The notes under the pieces: generated by a model
Seen by the model: only the letters and a program-made list of their open reading frames with translations
The model's database searches: none
Told to the model about the DNA's origin: nothing
Program-made: the position numbers and the translations under genes
Part shown: positions 8,114 to 17,338 of the stretch, in pieces
Numbering within the stretch: the first letter of the stretch is position 1
How the letters are laid out: each line of letters starts with the position of its first letter
From: Rhodovastum atsumiense
GTDB taxonomy: Bacteria > Pseudomonadota > Alphaproteobacteria > Acetobacterales > Acetobacteraceae
NCBI RefSeq assembly: GCF_937425535.1
Contig: NZ_OW485601.1
Coordinates: forward strand, 4,633,501-4,697,500
DNA length: 64,000 nucleotides
Reading direction: 5' to 3'

Positions 8114-10423
8114 TCAGGCCACGCGGCGTGGGACCAGCCCGACGATCAGCCGCTCCAGCTTCGCCGTGGCGGTGGCGTCCGGGCGGAGCGAGACGCCGAG
8201 CTCGTCCTTGCCGACATCGACCACCACGAAGGGCAGGGACAGGCCGAGGGCATCGAGGAACAGGCTGCCCTGCGTGCCCGGCGGCAGTGCTGGCCCGTCG
8301 GCGATGCGCGCCCCTTGCGGCGAGATGTCGATCAGGCGCGCGGCCTGCCGGGTCTGGCCGGGGGCGTCAACGCGGCATGGCAGGTCCACCGGCAGCCGTG
8401 ACGTGAGCCGGCGGTCGATCTCGGCGGTGGAGGTTCGCACAGCCCGAACCACCGCACGCTGCAGGTCGCCCACCGCTTCGGTGAGGGCGGCGCTGTCGGC
8501 GCGCACGGCGGCGGAGCGGCGATCGGTGCCCTCGGCTTCGGAGGACACCGCGCCGATGCGTCCGGCCACTTCCTGCGCCGCGGCGGCGGTCTGCGTCACG
8601 TTGCGGGCGATCTCGGCAGTGGCCGCGCCCTGTTGCTCAACCGCGGCGGCGATCGAGCCGGCGATGCCGCTGACCTCAGCGATGGTGCGCTCGATCCGGC
8701 CGACTGCGGCGATGGAGGCGTCGGTGGCGGCGCGCACCTCGGCGAGGCGGTGGGTGATCTCCTCGGTGGCGCGGGCGGTCTGGGCGGCGAGCTGCTTGAC
8801 CTCGTTCGCCACCACGGCGAAGCCACGCCCGGCGGTGCCGGCGCGGGCGGCCTCGATGCTGGCATTGAGGGCAAGCAGGTTGGTGCGCGTGGCGATCTCC
8901 GTGATCAGCCCGGCCACCGTGCCGATGCGCGCTACCTGCTCGTCGAGCGTGCCGATGGTGGCGCGGGTCTCGCCGCTTGCCGCCACGGCGCGGCCGACCA
9001 CGGCGCTCGACTGGCCCACCTGGGTGCCGATCTCGCGGATCGAGGCGGAGAGCTGCTCGGCGGCGCTGGCCACCATCTGCACGTTCGCCAGCGCCTGGGT
9101 GGCCGCCGCGGCGGCATCCTGGGCGAAGCCACCGGTGCGGGCGGCGCTGGCGTGCAGCTCGTCGGCGATCCGCGCCATGTCGTCGCTGCGCCGCGTCACC
9201 AGGGCGAGCGCCGTGCCGGCCTCGGCCTCGATCGTGTCGGCCATGCGCGCCAGGGCCGCCTGCTTCTCGGCCGACGCGTGGGCGCGCGCCTGGTCCTGCG
9301 CGGCGCCGAGGCGGGCGGCCTCCTGCATGTGGTCGCGGAAGACCAGCAGGGCGCGCGCCATCTCACCGATCTCGTCGCGGCGGCCGAGGCCGGGAATGGC
9401 GGCCTGCAGCCGGCCGTCGCTGAGCTCCACCATGGCCCGGGTCATACCCGCGACCGGGCGCGAGACCATGCGCAGGATCAGCAGGCCGAGCCCGGCCAGG
9501 ACTACCGCCGCCGTTGCCACCACGGCGGCCACCAACACGAGGGCGAGCCGGCGCAGCGGGGCGAAGACCTGGTCCGCCGGCAGCGACACCCCGACGTACC
9601 AGCGCGCCGAGGAAAGCCCGTCGACCGGGTAGTACCGGGTAATGGTGGCGCCGGTCTCCTGCCTGATATCGGTTTCAGCGCGGGCGGTGGGCACCGCGTC
9701 GCCGGGCTTGAGGATCTTCGCGGCGTCGGGATGGACCAGCACGGTGCCGTCGGCATCGACCAGCGAGACGAACCCCTTGCCGCCGAGGGTCAGGGAACGA
9801 AGGAAATCCTGCAGCCCGTCGAGGAAAAGATCGGCGCCGACCACGCCGGCGAGGCCCCGGGCCGTCGTGACCGGCCGGGCCAGGGTCACCACCAGCTTGC
9901 CGGTGGTCGCGTCGACATAGGGGCGGGTGAGGGTCAGTCCCCCTGTCTTGAGGGCGGCGTCGTACCAGGGGCGCTTGCGGGGATCGTAGCCGGCGGGGCG
10001 GGGGCGGGTGTTGGAGGTGATGAAAGCACCACTGGCCTGGTCGCCGAAATAGGCCGAGGAGAAGCTCTCGGTCAGCACACCGCGGGTGACCAGGCGGTGA
10101 ATCGTCTCCGGCGCATCGGCGGCCGTGGTGACGTCATCGGCGAGGCTGCGGACCAGCAGGAAACGGCCCTCGAACCATTTGCGGACGCCATCGGCGGTGG
10201 CGGCGCCGGTCGATGCGATCTCGGCGTCGATCTCCGAGAGCAGGGCCTCGCTGGTGAGGGTGTAGGTCCACAGGCCGAGCCCGCCGAAGGAAACGGCGAT
10301 CACCACCGCGGCGGCGGCCAGGATCCGGGTGACGAAACGCTGCCGGCGACCGGCGATGGCCCGGGGCGCCGGCACAAGCGAAGGCCGGCGGAGCGCCGGT
10401 TGGTCAATCGTGGGATGTGACAT
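8114..10423 (-). CDS. Methyl-accepting chemotaxis protein (dCache sensor) with C-terminal PilZ domain
   Basis: A 769-residue chemoreceptor. A basic N-terminus leads to TM1 (about 32-54). A dCache-type periplasmic domain (about 60-300) has the FGDQASGAF and YDPRKRPWY ligand-loop motifs. TM2 (about 305-327), HAMP and a signalling domain with tip [17 protein letters not shown] follow. The C-terminal PilZ domain has RLTSR (RxxxR) and DISPQG (DxSxxG). YDPRKRPWY is typical of amino-acid/amine-sensing Cache domains. No clear ribosome site precedes ATG 10423, but no closer start keeps the N-terminus. Confidence 0.9.
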   Translation of the reverse strand: MSHPTIDQPALRRPSLVPAPRAIAGRRQRFVTRILAAAAVVIAVSFGGLGLWTYTLTSEALLSEIDAEIASTGAATADGVRKWFEGRFLLVRSLADDVTTAADAPETIHRLVTRGVLTESFSSAYFGDQASGAFITSNTRPRPAGYDPRKRPWYDAALKTGGLTLTRPYVDATTGKLVVTLARPVTTARGLAGVVGADLFLDGLQDFLRSLTLGGKGFVSLVDADGTVLVHPDAAKILKPGDAVPTARAETDIRQETGATITRYYPVDGLSSARWYVGVSLPADQVFAPLRRLALVLVAAVVATAAVVLAGLGLLILRMVSRPVAGMTRAMVELSDGRLQAAIPGLGRRDEIGEMARALLVFRDHMQEAARLGAAQDQARAHASAEKQAALARMADTIEAEAGTALALVTRRSDDMARIADELHASAARTGGFAQDAAAAATQALANVQMVASAAEQLSASIREIGTQVGQSSAVVGRAVAASGETRATIGTLDEQVARIGTVAGLITEIATRTNLLALNASIEAARAGTAGRGFAVVANEVKQLAAQTARATEEITHRLAEVRAATDASIAAVGRIERTIAEVSGIAGSIAAAVEQQGAATAEIARNVTQTAAAAQEVAGRIGAVSSEAEGTDRRSAAVRADSAALTEAVGDLQRAVVRAVRTSTAEIDRRLTSRLPVDLPCRVDAPGQTRQAARLIDISPQGARIADGPALPPGTQGSLFLDALGLSLPFVVVDVGKDELGVSLRPDATATAKLERLIVGLVPRRVA

Positions 10424-11038
10424 GATTTCGATATTGCATGCGATCGGTATGTCATTAATTGCACATCATGATTTAAATAATCAAGTTGCTGCTTTTTTAT
10501 TTTCGATATTGCACTTGTCACTGTGCGGCGTCGTTCCTGCCGATCGACAGGAACGACGCAAGGCCGCGCCGTTCAGCGTCCGATGTGCAGGTCGTCGAGC
10601 GTTCCCTTCGCCCGCACCTGCCCGGTGACCGGGACGGCATCCGGTTGACCACGGCACGCGGCAGGCCGACGTCGGTTGCCGTTAAATAACTAAAAATTAT
10701 AGTTAAATATAATACGACGAAAGTGCATTACGTGAATCATTAAATGACACACGAAAATATAAGGTGAATTGTGCAGCGAAGTTCCCTTCGTGTCATCCCT
10801 GCGGAAATCCAGCGATGCGGTGAGGAGAAAAAATGTCCGAGGCAGAGCGTTCCTGACGAAATTAACATTCGACGATAGTTAAATTTACGGCACGCGCACA
10901 ATTGCAACTCCAATAGGGATTGACATACGGAAATGTTCCGTGATTTATGCCTTGCGGTGGTTGTCACGATCATCGTGATCGCGGCCACGCCGTGTCGCTG
11001 GCTTCGGCCGGGCGCCGGCCGGAGAAAGAGGAAATCCG
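10424..11038. other. 615-bp divergent intergenic region
   Basis: There is a GC-normal stretch (10525-10675) without a convincing gene, then an AT-rich stretch (10676-10960) with several A/T runs and one TATAAT (10708-10713). The right end holds the candidate promoter/operator at 10920-10949. I see no coding region with a ribosome site or homology. Confidence 0.5.
10920..10949 (+). promoter_or_regulatory. Candidate promoter with operator for the peroxidase-racemase-ABC operon
   Basis: A perfect TTGACA (10920-10925) is followed after 18 bp by TTTATG (10944-10949). The spacer contains the perfect inverted repeat ACGGAA-ATG-TTCCGT (10927-10941). A palindrome between -35 and -10 fits repressor binding. 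It is 90 nt before the first gene of the operon. Confidence 0.45.
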
Positions 11039-11626
11039 ATGTCCCGTGACCTTGCCCCACCCGCCACGCCGGTGTCGTGGCTCGATCTGCCCGTGACGGT
11101 GGATCACCCGACCGTACGGGAGGTCTTCGCCGCGACTTCGGCCAAGATCGGATATGTCCGTCACCAGCAGCACGTGCTGTCGGCGAAGCCCACGGTGCTG
11201 GCGGCGCTGACGGCGCTCGGCGATGCGGTGGTCCGCGACCCCGACGGCGTGCTCTCGCCGCGTGAGCGCGAGGTGATCGCCCTGGTGGTCAGCGCCGAGA
11301 ACCGTTGCGACGCCTGCGTCTTTGCCCATGCGGCGGCGCTGCGCGGGCAAGGGGCCGCGGCCGAATGGGTCGACACCGTCGCGGTGAACTACCGCCGCGC
11401 CAGCCTGACCACGCGGGAACGGGCGCTGGCGGACTACGCGGTGAAGATCACCCGCGCCGCGGCGGAGATCGTGCCGGCGGACCTGGACGCGCTGCGCCAG
11501 GCCGGGGTGCCGGAGGCCGGCATCCTGGAGGCGGCAACCGTCACCGCCTATTTCAACCTGACCAACCGGCTCAACAGCGGGCTTGGCATCCGTGCCAACA
11601 GCGAGGCCCACGCCTCGCATCGCTGA
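11039..11626 (+). CDS. AhpD-like alkylhydroperoxidase (carboxymuconolactone decarboxylase family)
   Basis: A 195-residue all-helical protein. The motif ENRCDACVFAH supplies the AhpD-type ExxCxxCxxxH set: E87, C90, C93, H97. The length and the C-terminal NLTNRLNSGL match the peroxidase-related subgroup. The redox Cys pair would reduce organic peroxides through a thiol relay. ATG 11039 starts the only full-length frame. It heads an apparent operon with a racemase and a polyamine-type importer, separated from the next gene by a strong hairpin. Its link to the transported substrate is unknown. Confidence 0.88.
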   Translation: MSRDLAPPATPVSWLDLPVTVDHPTVREVFAATSAKIGYVRHQQHVLSAKPTVLAALTALGDAVVRDPDGVLSPREREVIALVVSAENRCDACVFAHAAALRGQGAAAEWVDTVAVNYRRASLTTRERALADYAVKITRAAAEIVPADLDALRQAGVPEAGILEAATVTAYFNLTNRLNSGLGIRANSEAHASHR

Positions 11627-11632
11627 TACCCC

Positions 11633-11658
11633 GCCCGGCCGGCAGAGACCGGCCGGGC
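11633..11658 (+). promoter_or_regulatory. Perfect intergenic hairpin within the operon
   Basis: GCCCGGCCGG-CAGAGA-CCGGCCGGGC is a perfect 10-bp stem with a 6-nt loop between the peroxidase stop and the racemase. It ends 3 nt before the first possible ATG (11662), which favours ATG 11683 for the racemase. It may tune mRNA stability or act as a weak attenuator. Confidence 0.5.
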
Positions 11659-11682
11659 CGCATGCAACACACGGGCCCTGAC

Positions 11683-12432
11683 ATGACGACATCCCCCGGA
11701 CTTCCCGCGCAGGGCGGGGGGCGTCGGCGTCGCACCTATTACGGCGTGACGATCGGCATATTGATGGTCGAGACCTATTTCCGCCGTTTCGTCGGCGATA
11801 TCGGTAATGCCGAGACCTGGCCCTTCCCGGTGCAGTACCGCATCGTCCGCGGCGCCCTGCCCAGGGACATGACGCAACTGCAGGATTTCCGCCTGCTCGA
11901 CGCCTTCAAACAGGGCATGCAGGAGCTGATCGAGGCCGGCGTCGACGGCATCACCACCACTTGCGGCTTCCTGGCGCTGTACCAGCGCGAACTCGCCGCC
12001 TGCAGCAGCGTGCCGGTCGCCACCAGCGCCCTGCTGCAGGTGCCGGTGGTCGGGCGCACCCTGCCCGGCGGAAAGCGCGTCGGCGTGCTGACCTATGCCG
12101 CCGAGGCGCTGTCGGCGGCGCATCTGGAGGCGGTCGGCGCCGATCCGGCCACCCCAATCGGCGGGCTGCCGCCGGGATCGGAGTTCCGCCGGGCGATCGC
12201 CGCCGGCGACGATTCGGTGCCGTACGAGACATGGCGCGAGGAAGTGCTGCAGGCCGCCGGGGAACTGCTCGCCGCCGATCCCTCGATCGGCGCCATCGTC
12301 AGCGAATGCACCAACCTCACGCCGTTCTCGGCCGCCATCACCGAGCGCTTCGGCATCCCCGTCTTCGATGCCGTCAGCCTGGTGCACTGGTTCCATGCCG
12401 GGCTGCGGCCCTTTGCCTTTCCCCCGCGCTGA
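11683..12432 (+). CDS. Aspartate/glutamate racemase superfamily protein
   Basis: 249 residues. The two catalytic cysteines expected for cofactor-independent two-base racemases are present: C94 in TTTCGF and C209 in SECTN. The family includes aspartate, hydantoin and arylmalonate enzymes; this one lacks the CNT/CTHYPL signatures of MurI. ATG 11683 is chosen over 11662 because of the hairpin. It lies 18 nt before an importer binding protein, so it may act on the imported amino compound (inference). Confidence 0.8.
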   Translation: MTTSPGLPAQGGGRRRRTYYGVTIGILMVETYFRRFVGDIGNAETWPFPVQYRIVRGALPRDMTQLQDFRLLDAFKQGMQELIEAGVDGITTTCGFLALYQRELAACSSVPVATSALLQVPVVGRTLPGGKRVGVLTYAAEALSAAHLEAVGADPATPIGGLPPGSEFRRAIAAGDDSVPYETWREEVLQAAGELLAADPSIGAIVSECTNLTPFSAAITERFGIPVFDAVSLVHWFHAGLRPFAFPPR

Positions 12433-12450
12433 AGCTCAAGGATCGAGACC

Positions 12451-13494
12451 ATGCCCATCCTTTCCCGCCGTGCCGCCCTGGGCGGAGCCGCTGCCGGGGC
12501 GCTCGCCGGCGTTGCCGGGCGGGGCCATGCCGCCGAGACGATCACCGTCGCCGATCCGGGCGGGGTCTACAGCACCGCCTGGGCAGAGGCCTTCTACCGG
12601 CCGTTCGAGCAGGAAAGCGGCATCACCGTCCGCAACATCACCCGCGACGCCGAGCCGACCAGCCAGGTCAAGGCCATCGTCGAGACCCGGTCCTATATCT
12701 GGGACGTGGTCTCGGTCAGCATCCAGTCGGTGAAGCTGCTGGCAGAGCGCAACCTGCTGGAGCCGCTCGACTGGAACAGCCCCGACCTGCAGCAGCTGAT
12801 CCCGCAGGCCCGCCAGCCCTTCTGGGCGGGGACCAATGTCTACGGCACCGTGCTGGCCGCGCGCACTGACCATTTCGGCAAGCGCCTGCCGCGGAGCTGG
12901 GCGGATTTCTACGACGTGAAGGGCTTCCCCGGGCGGCGGGCGCTGCCCAAGCAGCCGATCTTCACGCTGGAGACGGCGCTGCTGGCCGATGGCGTGGCGC
13001 CGGACAAGCTGTATCCGCTCGACGTGGACCGGGCCTTCCGCAAGCTGGACCAGGTGAAGGACCATATCGACGTCTGGTGGGCGAGCTATCCGCAGACCAC
13101 CCAGTTGCTGCAGAGCGGCGAGGTCGACCTGCTGTTCACATCGAATGCGCGCGCGCAGGCGGCGGTGGATACCGGCGCGCCGGTGCAATTGATCTGGCAG
13201 CAAGGCTTCTACGGGTTGGAAGGCTGGGCGATCCCGCGTGGCACTCCGCGCGCCGACGCGGCACGGCGCTTCATCCAGTACTCGGCGCGGGCGAAGCAGC
13301 AGGCGCTGTACACGAAGACGCTGAGCTACGGCCCGACCAATCCCGGCGCCTATGACTTCATCCCGGCGAAGCGGGCCGAGGACCTGCCGACCGCGCCGTC
13401 GCATTTCTCCGGCCTGATCCTGGTCAACGACGACTGGTGGGGCGCCAACAAGGACCGCGTGTTCGACCGCTACACCACCTGGCTGCTGAAATAA
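12451..13494 (+). CDS. ABC transporter substrate-binding protein, spermidine/putrescine (PotD) type
   Basis: 347 residues with a twin-arginine-like leader (SRRAALGGAAAG...GHAAE). The mature part starts with ITVADPGGVYSTAWAEAFYRPFE, then DVVSVSIQ and a NDDWWGANKDRV segment near the end, as in type-2 extracellular binding proteins for polyamines and related cations. ATG 12451 follows an AAGGATCGA ribosome site. It is 18 nt after the racemase and 7 nt before the ATPase. The ligand could be a polyamine or an amino compound. Confidence 0.87.
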   Translation: MPILSRRAALGGAAAGALAGVAGRGHAAETITVADPGGVYSTAWAEAFYRPFEQESGITVRNITRDAEPTSQVKAIVETRSYIWDVVSVSIQSVKLLAERNLLEPLDWNSPDLQQLIPQARQPFWAGTNVYGTVLAARTDHFGKRLPRSWADFYDVKGFPGRRALPKQPIFTLETALLADGVAPDKLYPLDVDRAFRKLDQVKDHIDVWWASYPQTTQLLQSGEVDLLFTSNARAQAAVDTGAPVQLIWQQGFYGLEGWAIPRGTPRADAARRFIQYSARAKQQALYTKTLSYGPTNPGAYDFIPAKRAEDLPTAPSHFSGLILVNDDWWGANKDRVFDRYTTWLLK

Positions 13495-13501
13495 GCCCTG
13501 C

Positions 13502-14581
13502 ATGTCGGAGCGGAAGACCGGCGCCACGCTGCATCTGGCCGGGATCAGCAAGCGCTATGGGCCGCAGGTGGCGCTGCAGCCCACCGACCTGGAAGTGCGG
13601 AGCGGCGAGTTCCTGACGCTGCTGGGGCCGTCGGGATCGGGCAAGACCACGCTGCTGTCGATCGTCGCCGGGCTGGTGGCGCCCAGCGCCGGCGAGATCG
13701 CGATCGACGGGCAGCGCGTCACCACGCTGCCGCCGCACCGGCGCAACATCGGCATGGTGTTCCAGAACTACGCCCTGTTCCCGCATCTGAGCGTGTTCGA
13801 GAACGTCGCCTTCCCGCTGCGCATGCGCCGCTGGCCGCAGCAGGACATCACGCGCGCGGTGCAGGCGGCGCTGGAACTGGTGCAGTTGCCGCAGCTCGCC
13901 GCGCGCCTGCCGGGGCAGTTGTCGGGCGGGCAGCAGCAGCGCATCGCGCTGGCGCGCTGCCTGGTGTACCGCCCGCCGGTGATTCTGATGGACGAGCCGC
14001 TGGGGGCGCTGGACCGGCGGCTGCGCGAATCCATCCAGCAGGAGATCCGGCGGCTGCATGCCGAGTTGGGGCCGACCATCCTGTACGTCACGCATGACCA
14101 GGAAGAGGCGCTGTCGCTGTCGGACCGGATCTGCCTGATGAACCATGCACGCATCGCCCAGCTCGGTACGCCGGCGGAGCTGTACCGGCGGCCGAACTCG
14201 GTGTTTGCCGCGCAGTTCCTGGGGGATTCGAATATCTTCAGCGGCGAGGTGGCGGCGGAGGGGATGGTGCGGCATCCGGTGTTCGGCATGCTGCGCCTGC
14301 CCGAAGCGGCGGAGCCGCCCGGCCGCAAGGTCACCTGGATGCTGCGCCCGGAACGGCTGCGCCTGACCACGCAGGCGCCGCCGGGGACAGCGCACGGCCC
14401 GGCCATGGTGGAGGACATCACCTTCGCCGGTGGGCTGGAGCGCATCCGTCTGCGCCTGCCCGATGCCGGCACGGTACTGCTGACCCGACCGGACGGCGCC
14501 ACGCCGGTGGCGCCGGGCACGGCGGTGACGCTGTGCTGGGACGAGGCCGATGCGGTGGTGCTGGCCGGGGCCGAGGCATGA
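13502..14581 (+). CDS. ABC transporter ATP-binding protein, PotA type
   Basis: A 359-residue ATPase. It has Walker [12 protein letters not shown]-loop FQNYALFPHL, signature LSGGQQQR, Walker B VILMDEPLGALD and switch His in THDQEEAL. A C-terminal TOBE-like beta domain (about 280-359) is typical of PotA/MalK-class ATPases. The stop overlaps the permease start as ATGA. It pairs with a single fused permease rather than two subunits. Confidence 0.92.
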   Translation: MSERKTGATLHLAGISKRYGPQVALQPTDLEVRSGEFLTLLGPSGSGKTTLLSIVAGLVAPSAGEIAIDGQRVTTLPPHRRNIGMVFQNYALFPHLSVFENVAFPLRMRRWPQQDITRAVQAALELVQLPQLAARLPGQLSGGQQQRIALARCLVYRPPVILMDEPLGALDRRLRESIQQEIRRLHAELGPTILYVTHDQEEALSLSDRICLMNHARIAQLGTPAELYRRPNSVFAAQFLGDSNIFSGEVAAEGMVRHPVFGMLRLPEAAEPPGRKVTWMLRPERLRLTTQAPPGTAHGPAMVEDITFAGGLERIRLRLPDAGTVLLTRPDGATPVAPGTAVTLCWDEADAVVLAGAEA

Positions 14582-16275
14582 TCCCCGCGCCGTTGCGCGG
14601 CTGGGGCGCGCTGCTGCCCTGCCTGCTGTTCCTGGCCGTGTGGTTCCTCTATCCGGTCGGCGAGTTGCTGGCACTGGGGCTGCGTACGCCGGATGGCGGC
14701 TGGGGACTGGAGAATTTCCGGCGCATCGCCGATACGCCGGCCTTCCTCGCGGTGCTGGGCGTGACGTTCCGGATCGCGCTGTGGACCACGCTGCTGAGCC
14801 TGCTGGGCGCCTATCCGCTGGCGCATGCCATCGCCGTGGCACCGGCGCGGCCGGGACAGCGTTTGCTGTTCTGCGTGCTGCTGGCATTCTGGACCAGCTT
14901 CCTGGTGCGCAGCCTCGCCTGGGTGATCGTGCTCGGGCGCTACGGGCCGGTGAACCAGGCGCTGCTGGCCGCCGGCATCACCGAGGTGCCGCTGCGGCTG
15001 CTGTACAACCTCGGCGCGGCGCTGGCCGGCATGGTGCAGGTGCAGGTGCCGCTGGCGGTGCTGACCATGCTGCCGGTGATGCGCCGGATCGATCCCGGCC
15101 TGCTGCGCGCCGCCAACGTACTGGGCGCCGGCCCGGCACAGCGCTTCTGGCGCGTGTGGCTGCCGCTGTCGCTGCCCGGCGTCGCCGCGGCGGCGCTGCT
15201 GGTGTTCGTCTCCTCGCTCGGGTTCTTCATCATGACCGCGCTGCTCGGCGGCGCGCGCGAGACCATGGTCAGCCAGGTGATCATCACCCAGTTGCAGGAA
15301 TTGCTGAACTGGCCGTTCGCCGCGGCGCTGTCGGTGGTGCTGCTGCTGACCACGCTGGGCGTGGTGGTCGCGTTCAACCGCCTGACCGGCACGGATGCGC
15401 TGAGCGACCAGCCCGGGCGCGGCGGGCGGGCGGGCAGCGGCGTGGTGGCGCGGGCGCTGTGCGGGGGGCTGGGCGATCTGTGCGCGCGGCTGCCGGACTG
15501 GCCGCGGCTGGGGGGCTGGCTGCGGCACGGCGCGGTGCTGGCGCTGCTGGGCTTCCTGCTGCTGCCGATGCTGGCGCTGCTGGCCGCCTCGGTGTCGTCG
15601 GGGCCGGTGCTGCAGGTGCCGCCGCAGGGGTTCTCGCTGCGCTGGTACACCGCTTACCTTGCGTCCCCGGTGTGGCTGACGGCGACACTGAACTCGCTGA
15701 GCCTCGCCACCGTGGCCGCGCTGATCGCCCTGCTGCTCGGCGGGGCCGCGGCGCTGGCGCTGGTGCGTTTCCCGCTGCCCGGCCGCGGCCTGGTGCTGGC
15801 GGTGATCCTCTCGCCGATGATCGTGCCGCGCATCATCATCGCGGTGGCGCTGTTCTACCTGTACGGCCGCATCGGGCTGGTGGGAAGCTGGCTTGGGCTG
15901 GCGCTGGGGCATGTGGTACTGGCATTGCCGTTCGTCGTGGTGACGCTGATGGCGACGCTTGCGGCACATGATGTCCGGCTTGACCAGGCGGCGGCGACGC
16001 TGGGGGCACCGCCCTGGCGGGTGCTGCGCCACGTGACCCTGCCACTGATCCGCGGCGGGGTGGTCTCGGCTTTCCTCTTCGCCTTCATCACCTCCTTCGA
16101 CGACCTGACCATCGCACTGTTCGTCAACGGCGGCGCCCTCACCACGCTGCCGCGGCAGATGTGGAACGACATGCTGATGCAGGCCGGACCGACGCTTGCG
16201 GCGGTGTCCTGTTTGCTGCTCGGCGTGGTCACGCTGGTGCTGCTGGCGGTCGGGGTGAGCCTGCGACGGGGCTGA
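14578..16275 (+). CDS. Fused ABC permease (PotB-PotC modules in one chain)
   Basis: A 565-residue membrane protein with two complete permease modules joined by an Arg/Gly-rich cytoplasmic linker near 280-310. Each module has about six membrane segments and its own EAA loop: LGAGPAQRFWRVWLPLSLPG in the first and LGAPPWRVLRHVTLPLIRGG in the second. PotB and PotC are usually separate; fused forms are known in Fe3+/polyamine-type importers. ATG 14578 overlaps the ATPase stop. No frameshift is needed to read through. The last gene of the operon. Confidence 0.9.
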   Translation: MIPAPLRGWGALLPCLLFLAVWFLYPVGELLALGLRTPDGGWGLENFRRIADTPAFLAVLGVTFRIALWTTLLSLLGAYPLAHAIAVAPARPGQRLLFCVLLAFWTSFLVRSLAWVIVLGRYGPVNQALLAAGITEVPLRLLYNLGAALAGMVQVQVPLAVLTMLPVMRRIDPGLLRAANVLGAGPAQRFWRVWLPLSLPGVAAAALLVFVSSLGFFIMTALLGGARETMVSQVIITQLQELLNWPFAAALSVVLLLTTLGVVVAFNRLTGTDALSDQPGRGGRAGSGVVARALCGGLGDLCARLPDWPRLGGWLRHGAVLALLGFLLLPMLALLAASVSSGPVLQVPPQGFSLRWYTAYLASPVWLTATLNSLSLATVAALIALLLGGAAALALVRFPLPGRGLVLAVILSPMIVPRIIIAVALFYLYGRIGLVGSWLGLALGHVVLALPFVVVTLMATLAAHDVRLDQAAATLGAPPWRVLRHVTLPLIRGGVVSAFLFAFITSFDDLTIALFVNGGALTTLPRQMWNDMLMQAGPTLAAVSCLLLGVVTLVLLAVGVSLRRG

Positions 16276-16599
16276 GGCGCCGAGCGCGACATTATCTTGC
16301 GATACGCTGCGACGGCGGATTGCGCTGCGCTTATCCGCCCTACGGTTGTTGCGGTTGCGGGAGAAGGGCAGGCACGAGGCCCGGCGGTGGCGTCACAATC
16401 GTCGTATTGCCTGGCCATTTGCAACCATGACGAGAAGTGTTTGTTCCTGGGAAATCATAGCATCTGATCCAGATCATTCCGCAATGATCGTGTTCAATGC
16501 GAGCCGTCAACGACCGTGGCGTTCTGCGGACGCAACCAGCTGGTCGTTGCAGGGGCGCAGGGTGCGCCACCCGGCCCGGCTGCGGGGTGGAGGCACGGA
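16276..16599. other. Intergenic region with a family C repeat
   Basis: 324 bp between the fused permease and the GH16-like gene. It contains the palindromic repeat at 16314-16344 and a moderately AT-rich stretch (16430-16500) that may hold a promoter. No gene seen. Confidence 0.45.
16314..16344. repeat. Intergenic palindromic repeat, family C (copy 2)
   Basis: GGCGGAT-TGCGCTGCGCTT-ATCCGCC followed by CTACGG. The arms are perfect 7-mers and the internal GCGCTGCGC is nearly self-complementary. It shares the core TGCGCT(C/G)CGCTTATCCG with copy 1. Confidence 0.6.
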
Positions 16600-17241
16600 A
16601 TGTCCGTTCAATCGAGCCAGGTCGCGATCACGTCAGGGGCAGGGTGGCGCACGGATTTCACCAGGAGCCTGGCTCCGGTCGGGCATAGTTGGGGGCATGT
16701 CTGGGACGACACCGCCCACGGGCAGGTGATCGTTTCCTCCTGGGTTGGGGATGGCTTCCGGCCCAGCGGGATCATGCAGGCCCCGGCCGGCACCGCCAGT
16801 GCCCAAGGCTATGGCTGCTACGAAGTGGAGGTGCAGTTCCATGCCGCCATCCCCGGCGGCTTCGTCTGTCTTTGGCCGGCCAGCAATGCCTGGCCGGGAC
16901 CCGAACTCGATTTCGTGGAAGTGGGAGGGGACGGAACCGCCTACAGCACCGTGCACTGGAAAGGCGTGGATGGCGGCGACCGCACCGCCGTGCACAGGCT
17001 GGGCGGGGTCGATGTGACGCAGCGCCATGTCTACGAGCTGGACTGGCGGCAGGACCTGCTGGTGATGAAGGTGGACGGCCGGGAGATGTGGCGCAGCAGC
17101 GACCACGTGCCGGCCGACGCCGCCCATGGCGGGGAGAACGGCGCGCTCGGGGCGGGGGTGCAGCCGGCGGGATTCAGCTCGCTGCAGCACGGGGACAACT
17201 TCATCACGGTCTCCGGCATGAGGTACCAGCCGTGGGGGTGA
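16600..17241 (+). CDS. Glycoside hydrolase family 16-like protein without signal peptide
   Basis: 213 residues with a predicted beta-jelly-roll. E102-L-D-F-V-E107 matches the GH16 active-site pattern ExDxxE (nucleophile, assisting Asp, acid/base). Aromatic residues WPASNAWPGP just before and STVHW after are as in beta-glucanase-like members. ATG 16600 has GTGGAGG upstream. No Sec, Tat or lipoprotein leader is visible, odd for a polysaccharide hydrolase; a longer frame from 16516 also lacks one. It may be cytosolic, exported by another route, or a lectin-like jelly roll. Confidence 0.65.
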   Translation: MSVQSSQVAITSGAGWRTDFTRSLAPVGHSWGHVWDDTAHGQVIVSSWVGDGFRPSGIMQAPAGTASAQGYGCYEVEVQFHAAIPGGFVCLWPASNAWPGPELDFVEVGGDGTAYSTVHWKGVDGGDRTAVHRLGGVDVTQRHVYELDWRQDLLVMKVDGREMWRSSDHVPADAAHGGENGALGAGVQPAGFSSLQHGDNFITVSGMRYQPWG

Positions 17242-17261
17242 TCGACCCTACGGGCCGACGG

Positions 17262-17337
17262 TTGCTGTGCCGCGCAGCGCATTTGGGGTCAAGGGGCCTT
17301 GTGGCCCCTTGCAGGTCCAGGGCGGAGCCCTGGCCTT
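17262..17337 (+). repeat. Intergenic hairpin repeat, family A (copy 2)
   Basis: CCGCGCAGCG is followed by CAAGGGGCC-TTGT-GGCCCCTTG and CCAGGGC-GGA-GCCCTGG. The first stem differs from copy 1 at both arms in a compensating way, so structure is conserved. It lies between convergent genes. Confidence 0.7.
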
Positions 17338-17338
17338 C

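Noticed and set aside
5058-10420. Very long + strand open frames across both chemoreceptors (5058-7208 and 8633-10420)
   Set aside because: They are antisense to clear chemoreceptors with conserved tips, and read as low-complexity GDR/AGH-rich sequence.
13768-16032. 754-codon - strand frame over the PotA-like and fused permease genes
   Set aside because: His/Gln/Arg-rich translation, no ribosome site, and the + strand genes have complete motifs.
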